Of a DNA stretch of 64,000 bases, positions 33,966 to 46,762 are shown in pieces. The DNA is taken from assembly GCF_963678975.1 (NCBI RefSeq), contig NC_089272.1, positions 41,917,391 to 41,981,390 of the forward strand, given 5' to 3'. Within the stretch, counting starts at the first letter, position 1. Each line of letters begins with the position of its first letter. The notes below the pieces were generated by a model. It worked only from the letters and a program-made list of their open reading frames with translations. It was not told the DNA's origin and searched no databases. The translations under genes were made by a program, and so were the position numbers. This DNA comes from Dysidea avara (Eukaryota > Porifera > Demospongiae > Dictyoceratida > Dysideidae).

Positions 33966-34336
33966 GCACTCTTTTCCCCGTGCTGCAAGAGGTATGATAC
34001 ATTTCCAATAGACAAGTTGTGATATCACCCTGTAGGAATGTGAATTTTGATCAGTTTTCATTCTTCTGCACTTTTCCAGTCAATACCTCAGTCCCATTGT
34101 GTTATACGTCCCACCATGCTTGCTTCACACACTATGACGGTACATCTCTATGTCTAATGGCCATGTAATTTTACAAGCAATTAGTATTCATAGGCTGTGA
34201 TCTACATGTCAATTGAAAAAGTGCCCCAACGTCTTTTAAGTTCTGCCCCTCCTCCTGCCTTGAAAGACCTGTTTTGCCTCACCTGAAATTATTTTCTAGA
34301 AACATTCCTGCCAATAGTTGTTTTGATAATTGATTG
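33966..34336 (+). repeat. Dispersed repeat, copy 2
   Basis: It matches 26,845-27,272 with small indels (for example a shorter C stretch near 34,245). It stands between the collagen fragments and the DUF7869-like copy 2. Confidence 0.8.
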
Positions 34337-34375
34337 AAAATTGAACAATCATTCATTCAATCATGTTTTGACAAG

Positions 34376-34570
34376 ATTTTAAAAATTCTGGCACAAAAAG
34401 GCAGATTGGTCCAAACCGTAAGAATCCCCCTGGTCATGCCATTGATCATGTGATCATTTTTAAAGCAGGTCTTATTTATATTTGTAGTTGTTACTTGATG
34501 CCATGCCCTTGATCATGTGATCATTTTTAAAGCAGGTCTTATTTATATTTGTAGTTGCTACTTGATGCTT
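34376..34570 (+). repeat. Dispersed repeat with local 66-bp tandem duplication
   Basis: The 29,110-29,230 sequence recurs here. Its second half, TTGATCATGTGATCATTTTT to TTGTAGTTG, is present twice in tandem. It directly abuts the 3' end of the minus-strand gene. Confidence 0.75.
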
Positions 34571-34584
34571 TATACACAAGGTAG

Positions 34585-37500
34585 ATGATCAACTATCACG
34601 CGCCATTGTTGGTTGAGGGCAAACAAGATCTTTGGCATAATCTGGACAAATTTCGCGGATCTTCTGAAATAGGTAGTATTGACAATCTGTACTTAATCCA
34701 TCTGGTACAACCTGAGATGGCAGACAATGGGGTGAGGGATGCCACAACGAATCCTTCACCAACACAATTTGGCACTCATTGCCAGAGTTGGAGCTCTTCA
34801 CAAATACTGTGCCAGGTGAGGTAGCTTTAATATGAAAATGCTGCATTTGGGTAATCCCTTTTAAAGCAGTTTTCTTTGTGTGCTCCTCAAAGAACTCACT
34901 CCATTTGTAGGTTGGAACAAAGTAATCCCCTTCAAGAGTGCCTACTAGTTGTGGAACATTGACAAATGAAGAGGTGCTGATCACATTGGCAATGTCATCC
35001 AGACTGCCAACCTTTGTGCGGCGAAAGGTCTGCTTTGCAAGTCAAGTCCAAAGCACCAATCAGATGTGAACTTTGTATGACCCACTGGTAGGAATGATAT
35101 TTTTATCTCCCGATGTAAGCCAGTGAGTACACGCCACATTAGGTATCCCATCATGTATCTGTTTTTATTTTGTCCACAGCAATTATCTGCGTGCAAGTGG
35201 ACCGATGTCTCCCCTAATCCATGGTTGGCAAAAAAGTGATGATTGAATTAGCACCTTTTCCAACGTTGAATGATTCATCTATCAAATATGTCACCAGCAC
35301 AGTATGGGAGGTATTGGTTTGCTTTTGAAAACAGCTACAGTGCTTACTTGCCGTGGTATAACCTCGCAGCATACACCGGAGATGGCACATTTGCGTGGCG
35401 TAAGGAAGTACACAGGTCCTGGCTGGAAAGGGTCGCTTGGATAATGCACCTATTGGAAACGAACATGTGTATGTAAGTTACAGTGAACATTTTTACCTGC
35501 TGCGCCATGTCAAAGCTGTAGTGCCTTTTCACTTCTGTACTCAGTTGGAGGGTTCCGTCTACTTCAAACTGGTCTTTCAAGTTTTGTCGAGTTGTCTTGC
35601 ATATGGTCCGATATGCAGTCCTCTCCTCACTGATGATTTTAAGATGGTCCCTAGCCAAGCGTATCACCTGAAGAAGGTACAAAAATACAGTGATGTCTAA
35701 ATCCAGTGTATAACATACTGTACGATGGATGTGGTTCAATGTCATCTCTTGTTTTTTTGTTTTTGTTTTTTTAATTCTGGTCTTCAGAATGGAACAAAAT
35801 ATGTTATTTTCATTGTCTATAGACTTTGTACCATACACACAATCCATTGTATAGTGTGTTATATAACCAGTAAATTTATGCAGGGTAATCTCTCTAATCT
35901 GACACTTCTAACCCAAGATATTTCTGATAGCTAGCTAGACCTGTAGAATTTTACATCCTTTATAGTTAAGTGTCAGATTGTAGATTGCCAGAATATGAAA
36001 ATACCCTCTCTTTTTTGTGGTCTGATCGGTTGGTGACCTTCATAATAGCAGTACTATTTTGCTGGCATGTCCAGCATAAGTCACTGCGTGGCTTGCTGAT
36101 GATAACGTGCGGGAGCAAGTCCTGCCAATATTTGCAAAATGTCCTGTAGGCCACAGGACCTAAACCCAAGGCAGCAGCACTTTCAGTTAAACAGCATTCC
36201 TTGTATCGCTGCCATATTTTCTATACAATAATACAAAGAATGTTTTAACTTCTGCAATGTTTCACAAGTAATAATACTTAATTCATAATACTTATAATGA
36301 ATTCTTGATAAAAGGCTTTTCATACATAGTCCATTGGCTTTAGAGAAGTTGCTGAGAAATAAGCTAAGTTGTATATAAGTACATAAGCAGCTACATTATT
36401 GCATTTTTTTTGTGGGAGAACAAAAGCACTACCACATATTGTCTTTTCCATGCAGTACAAAGTAGCTATATACTGTAAACTTGGGAAAATGCTGTTACTG
36501 GAATGACAGTGGTCGCCTCCCATGTCATAAATAATATAGTATAAAATAGGGATTGACAACAGTGACGTCACTACGGACAATCCTTGTCACGGGTTAGACT
36601 TGTCGTTAAGGGTTGACCAGTTTACAAAATATGACCTTCATACAAATCTTCAACCATTGTGGAGTTAGTTAATACCAAAAAAAATTGTACTTTGTCTTTG
36701 TCCTGAGTAATAGCACCACACAATTATTGGTGCCATGCCTGGGCAACCAAGGTGATGAAGTTCAGAGACAAACCGGTAGTGCACTGCTGTGATTTGATTG
36801 CACTCTCCCAATGAAACATTGAAAAAAAGTAAATTCACAGAGATACCAACTCAAGTTAGTAAGATATGACCACTCAAAGTCTGAACCTGTAATGAGTATT
36901 GTTGGTACATAAACTATTAGTTCCTATGGAATGACATCACTGTTGTGAATCCTGCCCATACTATATCTGTGTTAGAATGCTGTGGCTAACTTTTTGTATT
37001 AACAGCTGCTTGGTGTGGGTTAATTAGGTTCATGAGGAAGGAGACAAACTTAACTTATGGCTAGCATCACTAGTAGCATTCTCTGACGCACTATACAGTG
37101 AAATTTGTCATAGCGGCTACCTGTTTATAAAGGCCATTACAGCTAAATAAAATTCTCTAATGGAGAATTTGTACATAAACTGCCTGTTTAAAATATTGGT
37201 CTGAAGGTGACCACTTATATGAGTATGTTTTGCTTACCTTATTGCTTTTAGATGTAGGTAGCAGCTTTATGTCATCCCTCTTGTACCCGGGGAATTCGGC
37301 ACGCAACAGAATGGAATTCTGTTCTGAATAGTTCTGTATGAACTTTACCAGGTTGGTGATGTGCTTAAAAGAAAGTGCATTGTGTGGGGTAACTTTGCTG
37401 TTTCCATGAGTCCGGGGACATAGACCATTATTGAGATAACTCTTCTTAATGGCTGGAACCCTGTGTTTCCCCACACTATGCAGAAAGTTGTATGTTTTTC

Positions 37501-37640
37501 TGCACAACTGTTGTCCACTGTGCATGTAGGCAATACATGTTTTCTGTCTTTTTGCAGGTTTGTGGCGGCCTTCTACCACTGGTGGTATTGGCTTAAAGTC
37601 CTCAGAATCTATGGTGGTGGATGTGCAGCTTAGTGGAAGG
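34585..37640 (-). pseudogene. DUF7869-like transposon-associated gene, copy 2 (five exons, disrupted)
   Basis: Minus-strand exons: 37,238 to about 37,640; 36,005-36,220; 35,497-35,667; 35,348-35,449; and about 34,588 to 35,290. Key words in order: CIAYMHSGQQLCRKTYNFLH, FPGYKRDDIKLLPTS, YWQDLLPHVIISKPRSDLCW, ARDHLKIISEERTAYR, HYSFDMAQQ, VHYPSDPFQPGPVYFLTPRK, GVCCEVIPRQ, HLHADNCCGQNKNRYMMGYL, SFLPVGHTKFTSDWCFGLD, and EGDYFVPTYKWSEFFEEHTK. The last exon ends ARDS-stop. It has a frame change near VGKGANSI, another after CFGLD, and no clear AG before VTYLIDE. The role is unknown; the aspartate-containing HADN motif suggests a nuclease-like fold (inference). Confidence 0.8.
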
Positions 37641-38190
37641 CTTTATGATGGATTGAACAAGCGCCTATTTTTAAGTGTACAGAATAAATTTTGCTGTAAA
37701 TTATTATAAAAATACTTTGATTGTGCCTATGATCAATATTATGTATTCGAAAAAATAGCTAAGATTTTGTTCAGGTAACATTGTTGGTAGCTCGGATGGG
37801 AGCCAGTGAAATTTAGTAAGCTTAAGGGTATATAAAACTTTAGCATCTTTCAAGATCATCTACCATCTTTTCAGATCGTGGGGCAACCCCTTCCCACATG
37901 CATGGCACTTGCTCTGCCAAGTCATGATCAGTGAGATCAAGGGCTTTGCCAGGATTTTTTAATACGCTGACTGCTCTATTAGGGTATATCGATCCTGCAT
38001 GTCAAATTTCTGAAATCTACCTAGAATTACTACTGAAGTCTTCACTCAGCATTGTATCAAGTAAACTAGATAACATACAGTTCATTAAAATTTATTGCAA
38101 TCTTTGAATGCCTTATCAGTTTACTAAAATTTTATGAGGCAGCTGCCTCACAAGCCGTCCCGGAGACATGCATGGCTAAAAGGGAAGCCT
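37641..38190. other. No supported gene; one copy of the recurrent module
   Basis: AT-rich sequence. At about 37,967-37,993 it carries CTGACTGCTCTATTAGGGTA and TATCGATCC, a variant of the recurring module, without visible hAT-like ends nearby. GCTGCCTCACAAGCC near 38,140 looks like another repeat fragment. Confidence 0.4.
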
Positions 38191-38194
38191 CGTG

Positions 38195-39110
38195 CACTGA
38201 CATAACCTAGACCTAGTCAAAGGCTGTCCAGCCCCATGTATGAAAGTGAATAGAGGGGGAGAGGTATTCACGATGTGTTTTTTGGGATTAGCTAAAGCCG
38301 GGTAGTATCGCAATGCTGTATAGAAACCTTATAGCTAGCCACTCAGAATATTGTAATGGTGTATGCGTATAATGGCTTCAATTAATGGAGCAATTAACGC
38401 TGGGTGGCCACAAAAGCCAAGCAAACCAGACATGGTTAAGCTTAAAAGCTCAAATTTGGAAATTGGATTTGGCGAAATCCAATTTTCAAAACTTCAAAAG
38501 AATAAGACTTTAGCTCGTTGCGCGCTGTGTGAGCAAAGCACTAAAGTTTAATGCTTTTATGTAGTAATAATTGGATGATGGAAAGATCCCGTTATCAAAC
38601 CTCTTAAAGTGTTCATCTCTTTCATCAACTTAGATTTGGGTATTGAGACATGTTATTACAATGGGATAGACAGTTATGCTAAGATGTGGCTACAGTTATT
38701 CTTTCCATTGTATCTGATATTGATAGCTACTTTCATTATCATAGCAAGTCGATAGAGGTATCTTTCCATCATCCTATTATTATACCTACAAAGCAAAAAA
38801 CTTTAGCGCTTGGCGCGCTGCGCGCGCCAAGCGCTAAAGTTTTTTGCTTTGTAGTTTTGGAAATTCAATTTCACCAAATCCAATTTCCAAAGTTGAAACT
38901 GTTGAGCTTTACCATATCTGGTTGGCTGGCTATTGTGGCCACCCTTCGTTAATTGGCCAATTAATTGAAGCCATTATGCATACACGTTATTACACTGCTC
39001 TCAGTTACAATAAGGTTTCTACAGACTATCGCGATATTAGCTTATCCTCCTTTAAAAGAAGCACACTGAATGCATCTCCCCTTCCTTCCGTCTAGGCTAA
39101 GGCTTCCCTT
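38195..39110. repeat. Inner palindromic end of arm B with a diverged opposite half
   Basis: The right half (38,750-39,110) is the arm end proper. The left half (38,195-38,560) is a diverged reverse complement, matching words such as AATGGCTTCAATTAATGG, ACGCTGGGTGGCCACAAAAG, TAGAAACCTTA and AAGGGAAGCCTC. It has many more differences than the right half shows against arms C and D. The whole looks like a 0.9-kb fold-back whose left half is old and right half was refreshed or recently copied. Confidence 0.7.
38786..38854. repeat. 33-bp-stem hairpin, arm B
   Basis: CTACAAAGCAAAAAACTTTA and GCGCTTGGCGCGC form the left arm. TGC is the loop and the right arm is an exact complement. The half-AT, half-GC stem is repeated at the inner ends of arms C and D. 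Confidence 0.9.
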
Positions 39111-39239
39111 ATAGCTATATGCTTCACTGACAGACTCAGTAGAATAAGTGTATGCCACGAGTAAAATAAGTGTATGCACTAGGTAGAGGGAAGGGGGTGA
39201 GCTACCCCTGGGATCTGATCCGTAATCTGAGAGTTGGTA

Positions 39240-39729
39240 TATAGACGGGTTGCCTATTTAGGGCGTGTCCCTTGTGTAACGCGAGAAAACGCGACTTTCC
39301 GTTTTACGCATGATTACAATGTTGGTCAAGAAGTCAACAAAAAACCCATTTTTAAAAATAGTTTGACAAACGTTTTTGATTCTTCAAAGGTACAAGGTGA
39401 GTTAAAATCATCCAATCTATCATTCTAAGTAGTAGCAAAGTCTTACAAATAATGTTTTCAACGAGTTTTATCGCTATCCCAAAACCCGAGATTGAGAGAA
39501 AAGCATCTTCTCGTTCAGCCTTCACCTTACACGCTGGATATGTTATAGCTCGAACCTTTCTCTATAACATACTTTGTTCTGAAGGCTGGCTAACTCTTGC
39601 TTGCTAAAGTTAACCGAAACGTTCATTTTCTCCATTAGCCGTAATACATTTTTGACTTAGCGAATTCGGAAAGTATGTGGAAAATTTACGGTAAAACGAC
39701 CACACCTTAAAAAGGCAACCCGTCTATAG
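39240..39729. mobile_element. TA-flanked MITE (mariner-like), about 490 bp
   Basis: The ends TATAGACGGGTTGCCT and AGGCAACCCGTCTATA are mirrored and continue in TTTA and a GTG/CAC word. Arm C reads GAGAGTTGGTAGCATAGG on the minus strand and arm D the same with one difference; both are empty sites with a single TA. The interior has no gene; the 64-residue frame is unsupported. Confidence 0.85.
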
Positions 39730-42149
39730 CATAGGCTATTCTAAGGAAGTGGGCCTGGAGAGACATGTGCCTCCTTCCCTTGCTGAGCAATGAATTACTT
39801 AAACTATTGGGGTAAGTTATAGTACAGCTAGCTATAGATAGGCATTGTTCTTAGCATTCTTAACAATTATCAATTAAACCATTTTAAGCCTTTAAATTGC
39901 AAAAGTCAAACAACCTAAGTGTTAATTTACATTCCCCCACTCCCTCAAAATTCCAATTTATACTAAATCTATATGCCATGCAACAGTATTGTGACCGGAT
40001 TTACAAAAAAGGGTCTTCCACACACATCCAATTCCATGAACTTGGAAGGCCATAACTTTGTGTTTAAGAGACGCACAAATCTGAAATTTTCCCTAGCCAT
40101 TACGCAATGTTGGCACTAACCACTGACCAAATTTCAGGTCAATAACTTGTTGTATTTCAATTTTATGGATCGTCAAAGTTGGTAAATTAGATGTGTGTGG
40201 AAGACCCCTTTTCGCAAATCCGGTGACATCTCCCCCAGGTCTAGAATCACCTGGTAGGGTGCACCAGGGTAAAGTTCATGCACCGGTCACTTTAATGTCA
40301 AGGTGGCATCTGCTTGGTATAGAGTTTACTAGATGTGTTATTATTATGGTAAGATTACCATGTACACTGTATCTCACTGCATACAAACATAATTTGTATT
40401 TCTAAATTTATTCACTGATGTAGATAGATATATATGTTGTGCAGTTGAGGGAATATGACCCAGTGATGCTTATAAATTTTATAGGCATCAGTATGGAAAA
40501 TGATTGAGGATTCTTATTTTGTGTAAAATATGATTACAGGACATTATGTATCATAAATACACCCTGTCCATATTTTCAAAATCAAGCCACTCTGCCCTTA
40601 TTTAAAATCTAGTACGGATGGCAGCAGTATTCTACTCTGGTTTGATTGAGTAGTTGTGTGCACCTGTGAAGTCCTGTGAACTGAAAGAAGACATTTTTTA
40701 TACCTAGCAATTTAACTGCCTACCAGAGCAACAAAAGTCAAATATACCTAATAGAACAGTCAACATTAGATTGACATGTTCACTACATTTTCTGTCACAC
40801 TGACACATGCCACTACACACCAACTACTTTGTTATGACACACTACTCCATCATGGCCCTTTTCCTTGGCTTATTTCAAGTAAAAGCACTAACCACCTTGG
40901 ATGCCGATCTAAATGTATGCTACTACAACAAGGCAATGTATTAAAATAAAAAATATTACACTAGAATGGGTGAAGCAGTTATCTTGTTAGGGTGATAAAA
41001 ACAGGCTGTAACATAAGGTCATTCACTGGCATTGTTGATAACTCCAGTGTACAGGAGAAGCAAGAGGATAAAATAAACAAATAAAAGAAATTACAAAGTA
41101 AGCACATAATATTATAATTATTAAAGCATGTGGTCTGTGTGCACCACCAGTGGTTTAACCTTGGAACTAATACTACCCACAATATGTCAGTTATATTTTC
41201 ATACTGCTCAATTTAACTTAAATTAATTTTGCTAAAACTTCCCAACAAAAAATAATTATATACCTGTACAAGGGACCCAATGCAAGAAATCATATTGAGG
41301 ATAAAACAATCAAATAATTGATACCATACCAAAGAATGGACTAGAGTTTCAACACACAAACTCTTTCCTTACATAATTCATTTAATAAAGTAAAATAAAC
41401 CTGATAGAACAGTTACTATATTTACTACACACCCTATTACACTGACACATACCTCTACTCACCAAACACATCTTTATGACATACCACTCCATCTTAACTG
41501 CTGCTGCTGACTTACCTGAAGCACAAGACACTATTGGGCCTGGATGCAGATATAGATGTACATTACAGCAACAAGGCAGGTAAAATCAAACTACACAAGC
41601 ATGGGTGAGTAACTGATCTTGTTGACAGGCTCCATGCAAGCCACAGTGACGAAAATTGCAAAAAAAATACAAAGTCACATCATACTATTTTAACACATGT
41701 ACAGGGTGATTCAGGGACCTAGTTAATACTCCAGTATACAAACTTGTACTTGGTCTGGAGAAGCAAGAGTAGAAAGTAAACACATAGTATGCAGCTCATC
41801 ACAGTGTGCACCACCAGTAAAACTGAAACTACCAATAATTGCTCAGTTACTTTATTTCTTTCATATAGGTAAAATTTATAATTAGAATTTTAACTATTCT
41901 GCCAAAAAAATCTGCATGAGGAATCCAATGCAGAAGTACTATGTAGGACAAAACATCATTGCAGAAAACGTACCATATGTTGGCACCAAAGAACGGACTA
42001 TAGTTTCCACTGCATTAACCTCTTAATTTCCTCACTTCTCAACCATGGTACATTCAAAATTTGCAGCAGAACACAATCATCGGACTACTGACTTGATGTC
42101 TGCATGATTACTGTATATTCTGCATGTACAATACATACATATGCAGTAT

Positions 42150-43065
42150 TCAGTGTTGGTGATTCAATCACTTGAAGTGGTATCTCACTATAGTCAATGA
42201 TGTATCAAACATCAAGTAGCTAAACTAGTCAATAGTGTCATGTAAACCATCACATAACAGTCAATGGTGATCCATCAAGCATCAGTAGCTACAACAGACC
42301 AAGGTGGTGTATCAAACATCAAGAAACTTTACTAGTCAATGGTGATGTGTAAACCATCTCACAATAGTCAATGATGTGTCAAATATCAAGTAGATGTAAT
42401 TAATAGTCAATGGTGGTGTGTAACCCTTCTCAGAACAGTCTATATTGATGTTTGAATAGCTAGAATAGTCAATGTAGGTGTGTTAACTATTTCACAATAG
42501 TCAATGATGTGTCAAACATCAAGTAACTAGAATAGTCAATGGTCCGGTGGTGTGTAAACCATCTCACAACAGTTGATCGCCATGTGATGTGTCATACATC
42601 AAGTATCTAGAATGGTCAATGGTGGGGTGTTACACACCAACATTGGCTATTAAAGCTACTTGAAGTTACATTGACTATTGTGAGATGGTTTACATACAAC
42701 CATTTACTATTCTAGCTACTTGATGTTTGACGCATCACATTGACTGTTGTGAGATGGTTTACACACAGTGTGTAAACCATCTCACTTACAGCAGTCCATG
42801 GTTATCTTTCAAGGATCAAGCAGCTAGAATAGTCAATAGTGTTGTGTAAACCACCTCATAATAGTCAGTGAAGTGTCAGAGATCAAGTAGCTAGAATGGT
42901 CAATTGCCCACTGGTGTTAAACCATCTCACAACAGTCTATGGTGATGCATCAAGCATCACGTAGTTGGAATAGCAAAGGTTTACATGCCACCTGGTTACT
43001 TGATGTTTGATACATTACCACGGACTGTTGTGAGATGGTTTACATACACCATTTACTACTCTAGC
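42150..43065. repeat. Minisatellite block 1 of arm B
   Basis: Same unit and same orientation switches as 9,870-10,720, including the CACACAGTGTG palindrome at about 42,765. It retains one extra unit (TAAACCATCACATAACAGTC near 42,243, and another near 43,020-43,070) absent from arms A and D. Confidence 0.85.
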
Positions 43066-43856
43066 TACTTTACGTCTGATACTTGACATGGATTGAATCT
43101 ACAGTGACACCTGTCTTAGTGACCACCTGCTAAAAAGCCCACCTCAAGAAAAGGTTCTCTAGTTAGAGATTTTTATGTTAACCCACCACAACCTTTGGCC
43201 TATGAAGGCCAAAAAGTTTCGGCCTGAAAGACAAACAGATGGACTCTGATATTATAAAGATTCTAGCTTATCACTGACTGTTACATTGAGATGATGATAA
43301 TGGACGCCTTCCAGCATAGAATTACTATGATATATACAGGTAGCTCTGTCTTCTGCTTTCGAAAATGAAGTGAATGTCTCTATAGAAAAAGTTTATTCCC
43401 CACTGTAAGTGTTGTATTGATATAATACTAAAATGCACGCTACTAAAGTCAGTTCAGTTGTTTACCAAAAGCTCAGTGTAACTCATAAATATGCATGGTG
43501 TACGGTGTAGCTACACTACATCACAACAATAGTCAACCACAACTTCTCAAATCAATAATATCCTGCTGGGATGTTATATATACAAGAGTAATGTATGATA
43601 ATATACAGGAAATGGTCAGTATAATGAGGTGATATTATTAATGAGGTCATAAAATGTACCTTAGCTGTGTTCCAGACCTACTTGACTTGGCCACTAAAAA
43701 AACAGTTTAAAACTGTCAAAAGTCATTAGCTAGACATTGCAGTGCAGTTTTTTTACCCTGCTATTATCAGAATTCTTTTAAGACACACAAGATTACTGTA
43801 GTTGTACATTTATAATAGATCACCATATCATAATTTTTTGTTGTGCCATCATCGAT

Positions 43857-45228
43857 CATTGAATTTGAGGTAGTCTACACACACAACCATTGACTATTCT
43901 AGCTACTTGATGGTTGACACATCACCATCGATCATTGCATGTGAGGTGGTCTACACACATTACCACTGACTATTCTAACTACTTGGTAGTTTACACGTCA
44001 CCATCGATCATTGCCTGTGAGGTGGTCTACACACACAACCACTGACTATTCTAGCTACTTGATGGTTGACACATCACCATCGATCATTGCATGTGAGGTG
44101 GTCTACACAGACAACTACTGACTATTCTAGTTACTTGGTGGTTGACTCTTCATCATTAAACATTGCATTGTGAGATGATTTTCAATCATACGATCATTGA
44201 CTATTCTAGCTACTTGATGGTTGACACATCACCATCGATCATTGCCTGTGAGGTGGTCTACACTCACAACCACTGACTATTCTAGCTACTTGATGTTTGA
44301 CACATCACCATTGATCATTGCCTGTGAAGTGGTCTACACACACAACCACTGAGTGGCACTGACTATTCTAGCTACTTGATATATGACACATCACCATTGA
44401 TCATTGCATGTGAGGTGGTCTACACTCACAACCACTGACTATTCTAGCTACTTGATGTTTGACACATCACCATTGATCATTGCCTGTGAAGTGGTCTACA
44501 CACACAACCACTGACTATTCTAGCTACTTGATAGTTGACACATCACCATTGATCATTGCATGTGAGGTGGTCTACACTCACAACCACTGACTATTCTAGC
44601 TACTTGATGTTTGACACATCACCATTGATCATTGCCTGTGAAGTGGTCTACACACACAACCACTGACTATTCTAGCTACTTGATAGTTGACACATCACCA
44701 TTGATCATTGCATGTGAGGTGGTCTACACTCACAACCACTGACTATTCTAGCTACTTGATGGTTGACACATCACCATTGATCATTGTATGTGAGGTGGTC
44801 TACACTCACAACCACTGACTATTCTAGCTACTTGATTGTTGACACATCACCATTGATCATTGCCTGTGAAGTGGTCTACACACACAACCACTGACTATTC
44901 TAGCTACTTGATTGTTGACACATCACCATTGATCATTGCCTGTGAAGTGGTCTACACTCACAACCACTGACTATTCTAGCTACTTGATTGTTGACACATC
45001 ACCATTGATCATTGCCTGTGAGGTGGTCTACACAGACAACCACTGACTATTCTAGCTACTTGATGGTTGACACATCACCATTGATCATTGCATGTGAGGT
45101 GGTCTACACACACAACCACTGACTATTCTAGCTACTTGATAGTTGACACATCACCATTGATCATTGCATGTGAGGTGGTCTACACAGACAACTACTGACC
45201 ATTCTAGCTACTTGATGGTTGACACATC
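43857..45228 (-). repeat. Minisatellite block 2 of arm B (expanded)
   Basis: About 18 units of 76 bp. A two-unit subset alternating CACTCACAACC and CACACACAACC is repeated several times (44,220-44,980). This is a local higher-order expansion that arms A and D do not show. It ends at GACACATCTTTAGTATACAT as in the other arms. Confidence 0.9.
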
Positions 45229-45900
45229 TTTAGTATACATACATCCATATAAAAACAATATCAAAATGGATATTTCGACCCCTGATTAGAGTAAAAACTA
45301 AAGGTCCCCCTGATTACAGTAAAGGTGGCAGTGCCATCCTTTAATAGTTTGATATATGTATCATGCTTATCATTTAAATGACCTTAAGTACACTGTCATC
45401 CTCTGCATTTATGTTGACACAAAAAATCCTCTCTTATTCTAGCTCGTGCTACCAGGTATAAAAGACAAAAGAAGAAAACTTTGACCCATTAGCCTTTTTG
45501 CTTTTGATGCTATCATAACATTATCAAGCATAATATCTTACGTGCCATCTTTATGGTCTACATGCAGTGACATTCTGATTTAAGGAGATGCCCATCTCAT
45601 ACGGGTCAGATACCAGTGAGCCACACAAAATGTGCCCTCTCAAATTTGCTTCCAGTCCCACCAATCCAACAGGGTTACTGTCACTATGACTATTAGAACA
45701 GTACAGAGTTCAAGCCTAAAAATCTGAAGCTGCATCTGAATCAATTTTGATGTTGACATTGAATCTGGATCATCAAATGAGTCAGATTGATGGACCGACA
45801 TTGAATTAGACCATTATATTATGTATCATATTACTGACATCACTTATTTAACAAAGTATCATGATGTCACATTTGAGAATCACAATATTTAAAACCAAAA

Positions 45901-46617
45901 TGTGACTGTCTCTGGGAAAACCGGTCTTATCGCCCATTTAAAAGTATCGAGAAACGTCGGTTTTAAATATTCTGTGTGTTGTAGCCGGCCAATGGTGGTA
46001 GCTACGCATACCAAATTTTCACACGTTTCACAACAATTTCTTACCTTCCTGATCATCCACTGAAGAAGTAGTCAACAGCTAAGTTTCCCGCCATTTTAGA
46101 TAGTTTTTAAACCTAGGTTGTCTGTATCAGGCGAGCTCCAGAAGGGGTGGGAGGCGGGGGCCCTGGAAGGCGAGCTCCAGAAGGGATGGGAGGCGGGGGC
46201 CCTGGAAGGCGAGCTCCAGAAGGGGTGGGAGGCGGGGGCCCTGGAAGGCGGGCAAGATGGTGTTCAAAAATTGAAAAGAAACGTGCTAGGATGAATTAGG
46301 CCAAGTTATAGGCCATTCAGGGCTCAGAACTGGCTAAAATGAAAGGAAATTTACAGCACAGGTCATTGTCCAACACCACAGAGCTGTACAGCCACACACA
46401 GCCATCTCCTGGTCGGCCAGGGCTCCATCAAGACCCCAGACCACACGTACGGCTCGCCACTGTGCTCTAGAAAAGCAGCCAGCAAAAGCAGACCACTTTA
46501 CTCTGGTCGACTGTGGCAGTGAAACTTGATAGTGCATTCATTAAGCTTTGTGTTTGTGTAAAAAAATCAAACTTCCTGTCTTGGGCGATAAGAACGGTTT
46601 TCGTAGATCCAGTCACA
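45901..46617. mobile_element. 717-bp inverted-repeat element at the arm B/C junction
   Basis: The ends TGTGACTGTCTCTGGGAAAA and its imperfect complement at the right (TTTTCGTAGATCCAGTCACA) are followed by mirrored CCGGTCTTATCGCCCA/TGGGCGATAAGAACGG. The first bases resemble those of the GTGAC-ended MITEs. The left flank is arm sequence but the right flank is integrase intron sequence, so this is not a simple insertion. The minus-strand 67-residue frame inside is unsupported. Confidence 0.75.
46131..46247 (+). repeat. Three GC-rich 39-bp tandem repeats
   Basis: Each copy begins GCGAGCTCCAGAAGGGGTGG or, in the second, GAAGGGATGG, followed by GAGGCGGGGGCCCTGGAAG. Starts are at 46,131, 46,170 and 46,209. 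Near-identity of the copies indicates recent expansion inside the junction element. Confidence 0.9.
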
Positions 46618-46762
46618 TATACAGTAATATGCAATTGGATTGGATAAGTGATAAAGTGATATTATCTATCTTAACATGAAAAAAAATACAACAAATAATA
46701 TTACATTGTTTAGTTTGTTTCATTGTTAGTATTATCAGATTTGTCTAACATTTGAAAACTAG

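Larger units (their letters stand above)
38750..45900 (+). repeat. Arm B of the large fold-back repeat family
   Basis: It runs from GATAGAGGTATCTTTCC, the same word that forms the C/D axis, to ACCAAAA at 45,900. It is collinear with arm D except for the MITE at 39.24 kb. It lacks the integrase C-terminal exons that arms A, C and D carry next, because an inverted-repeat element begins exactly where homology stops. No open frame is convincing. Confidence 0.85.
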
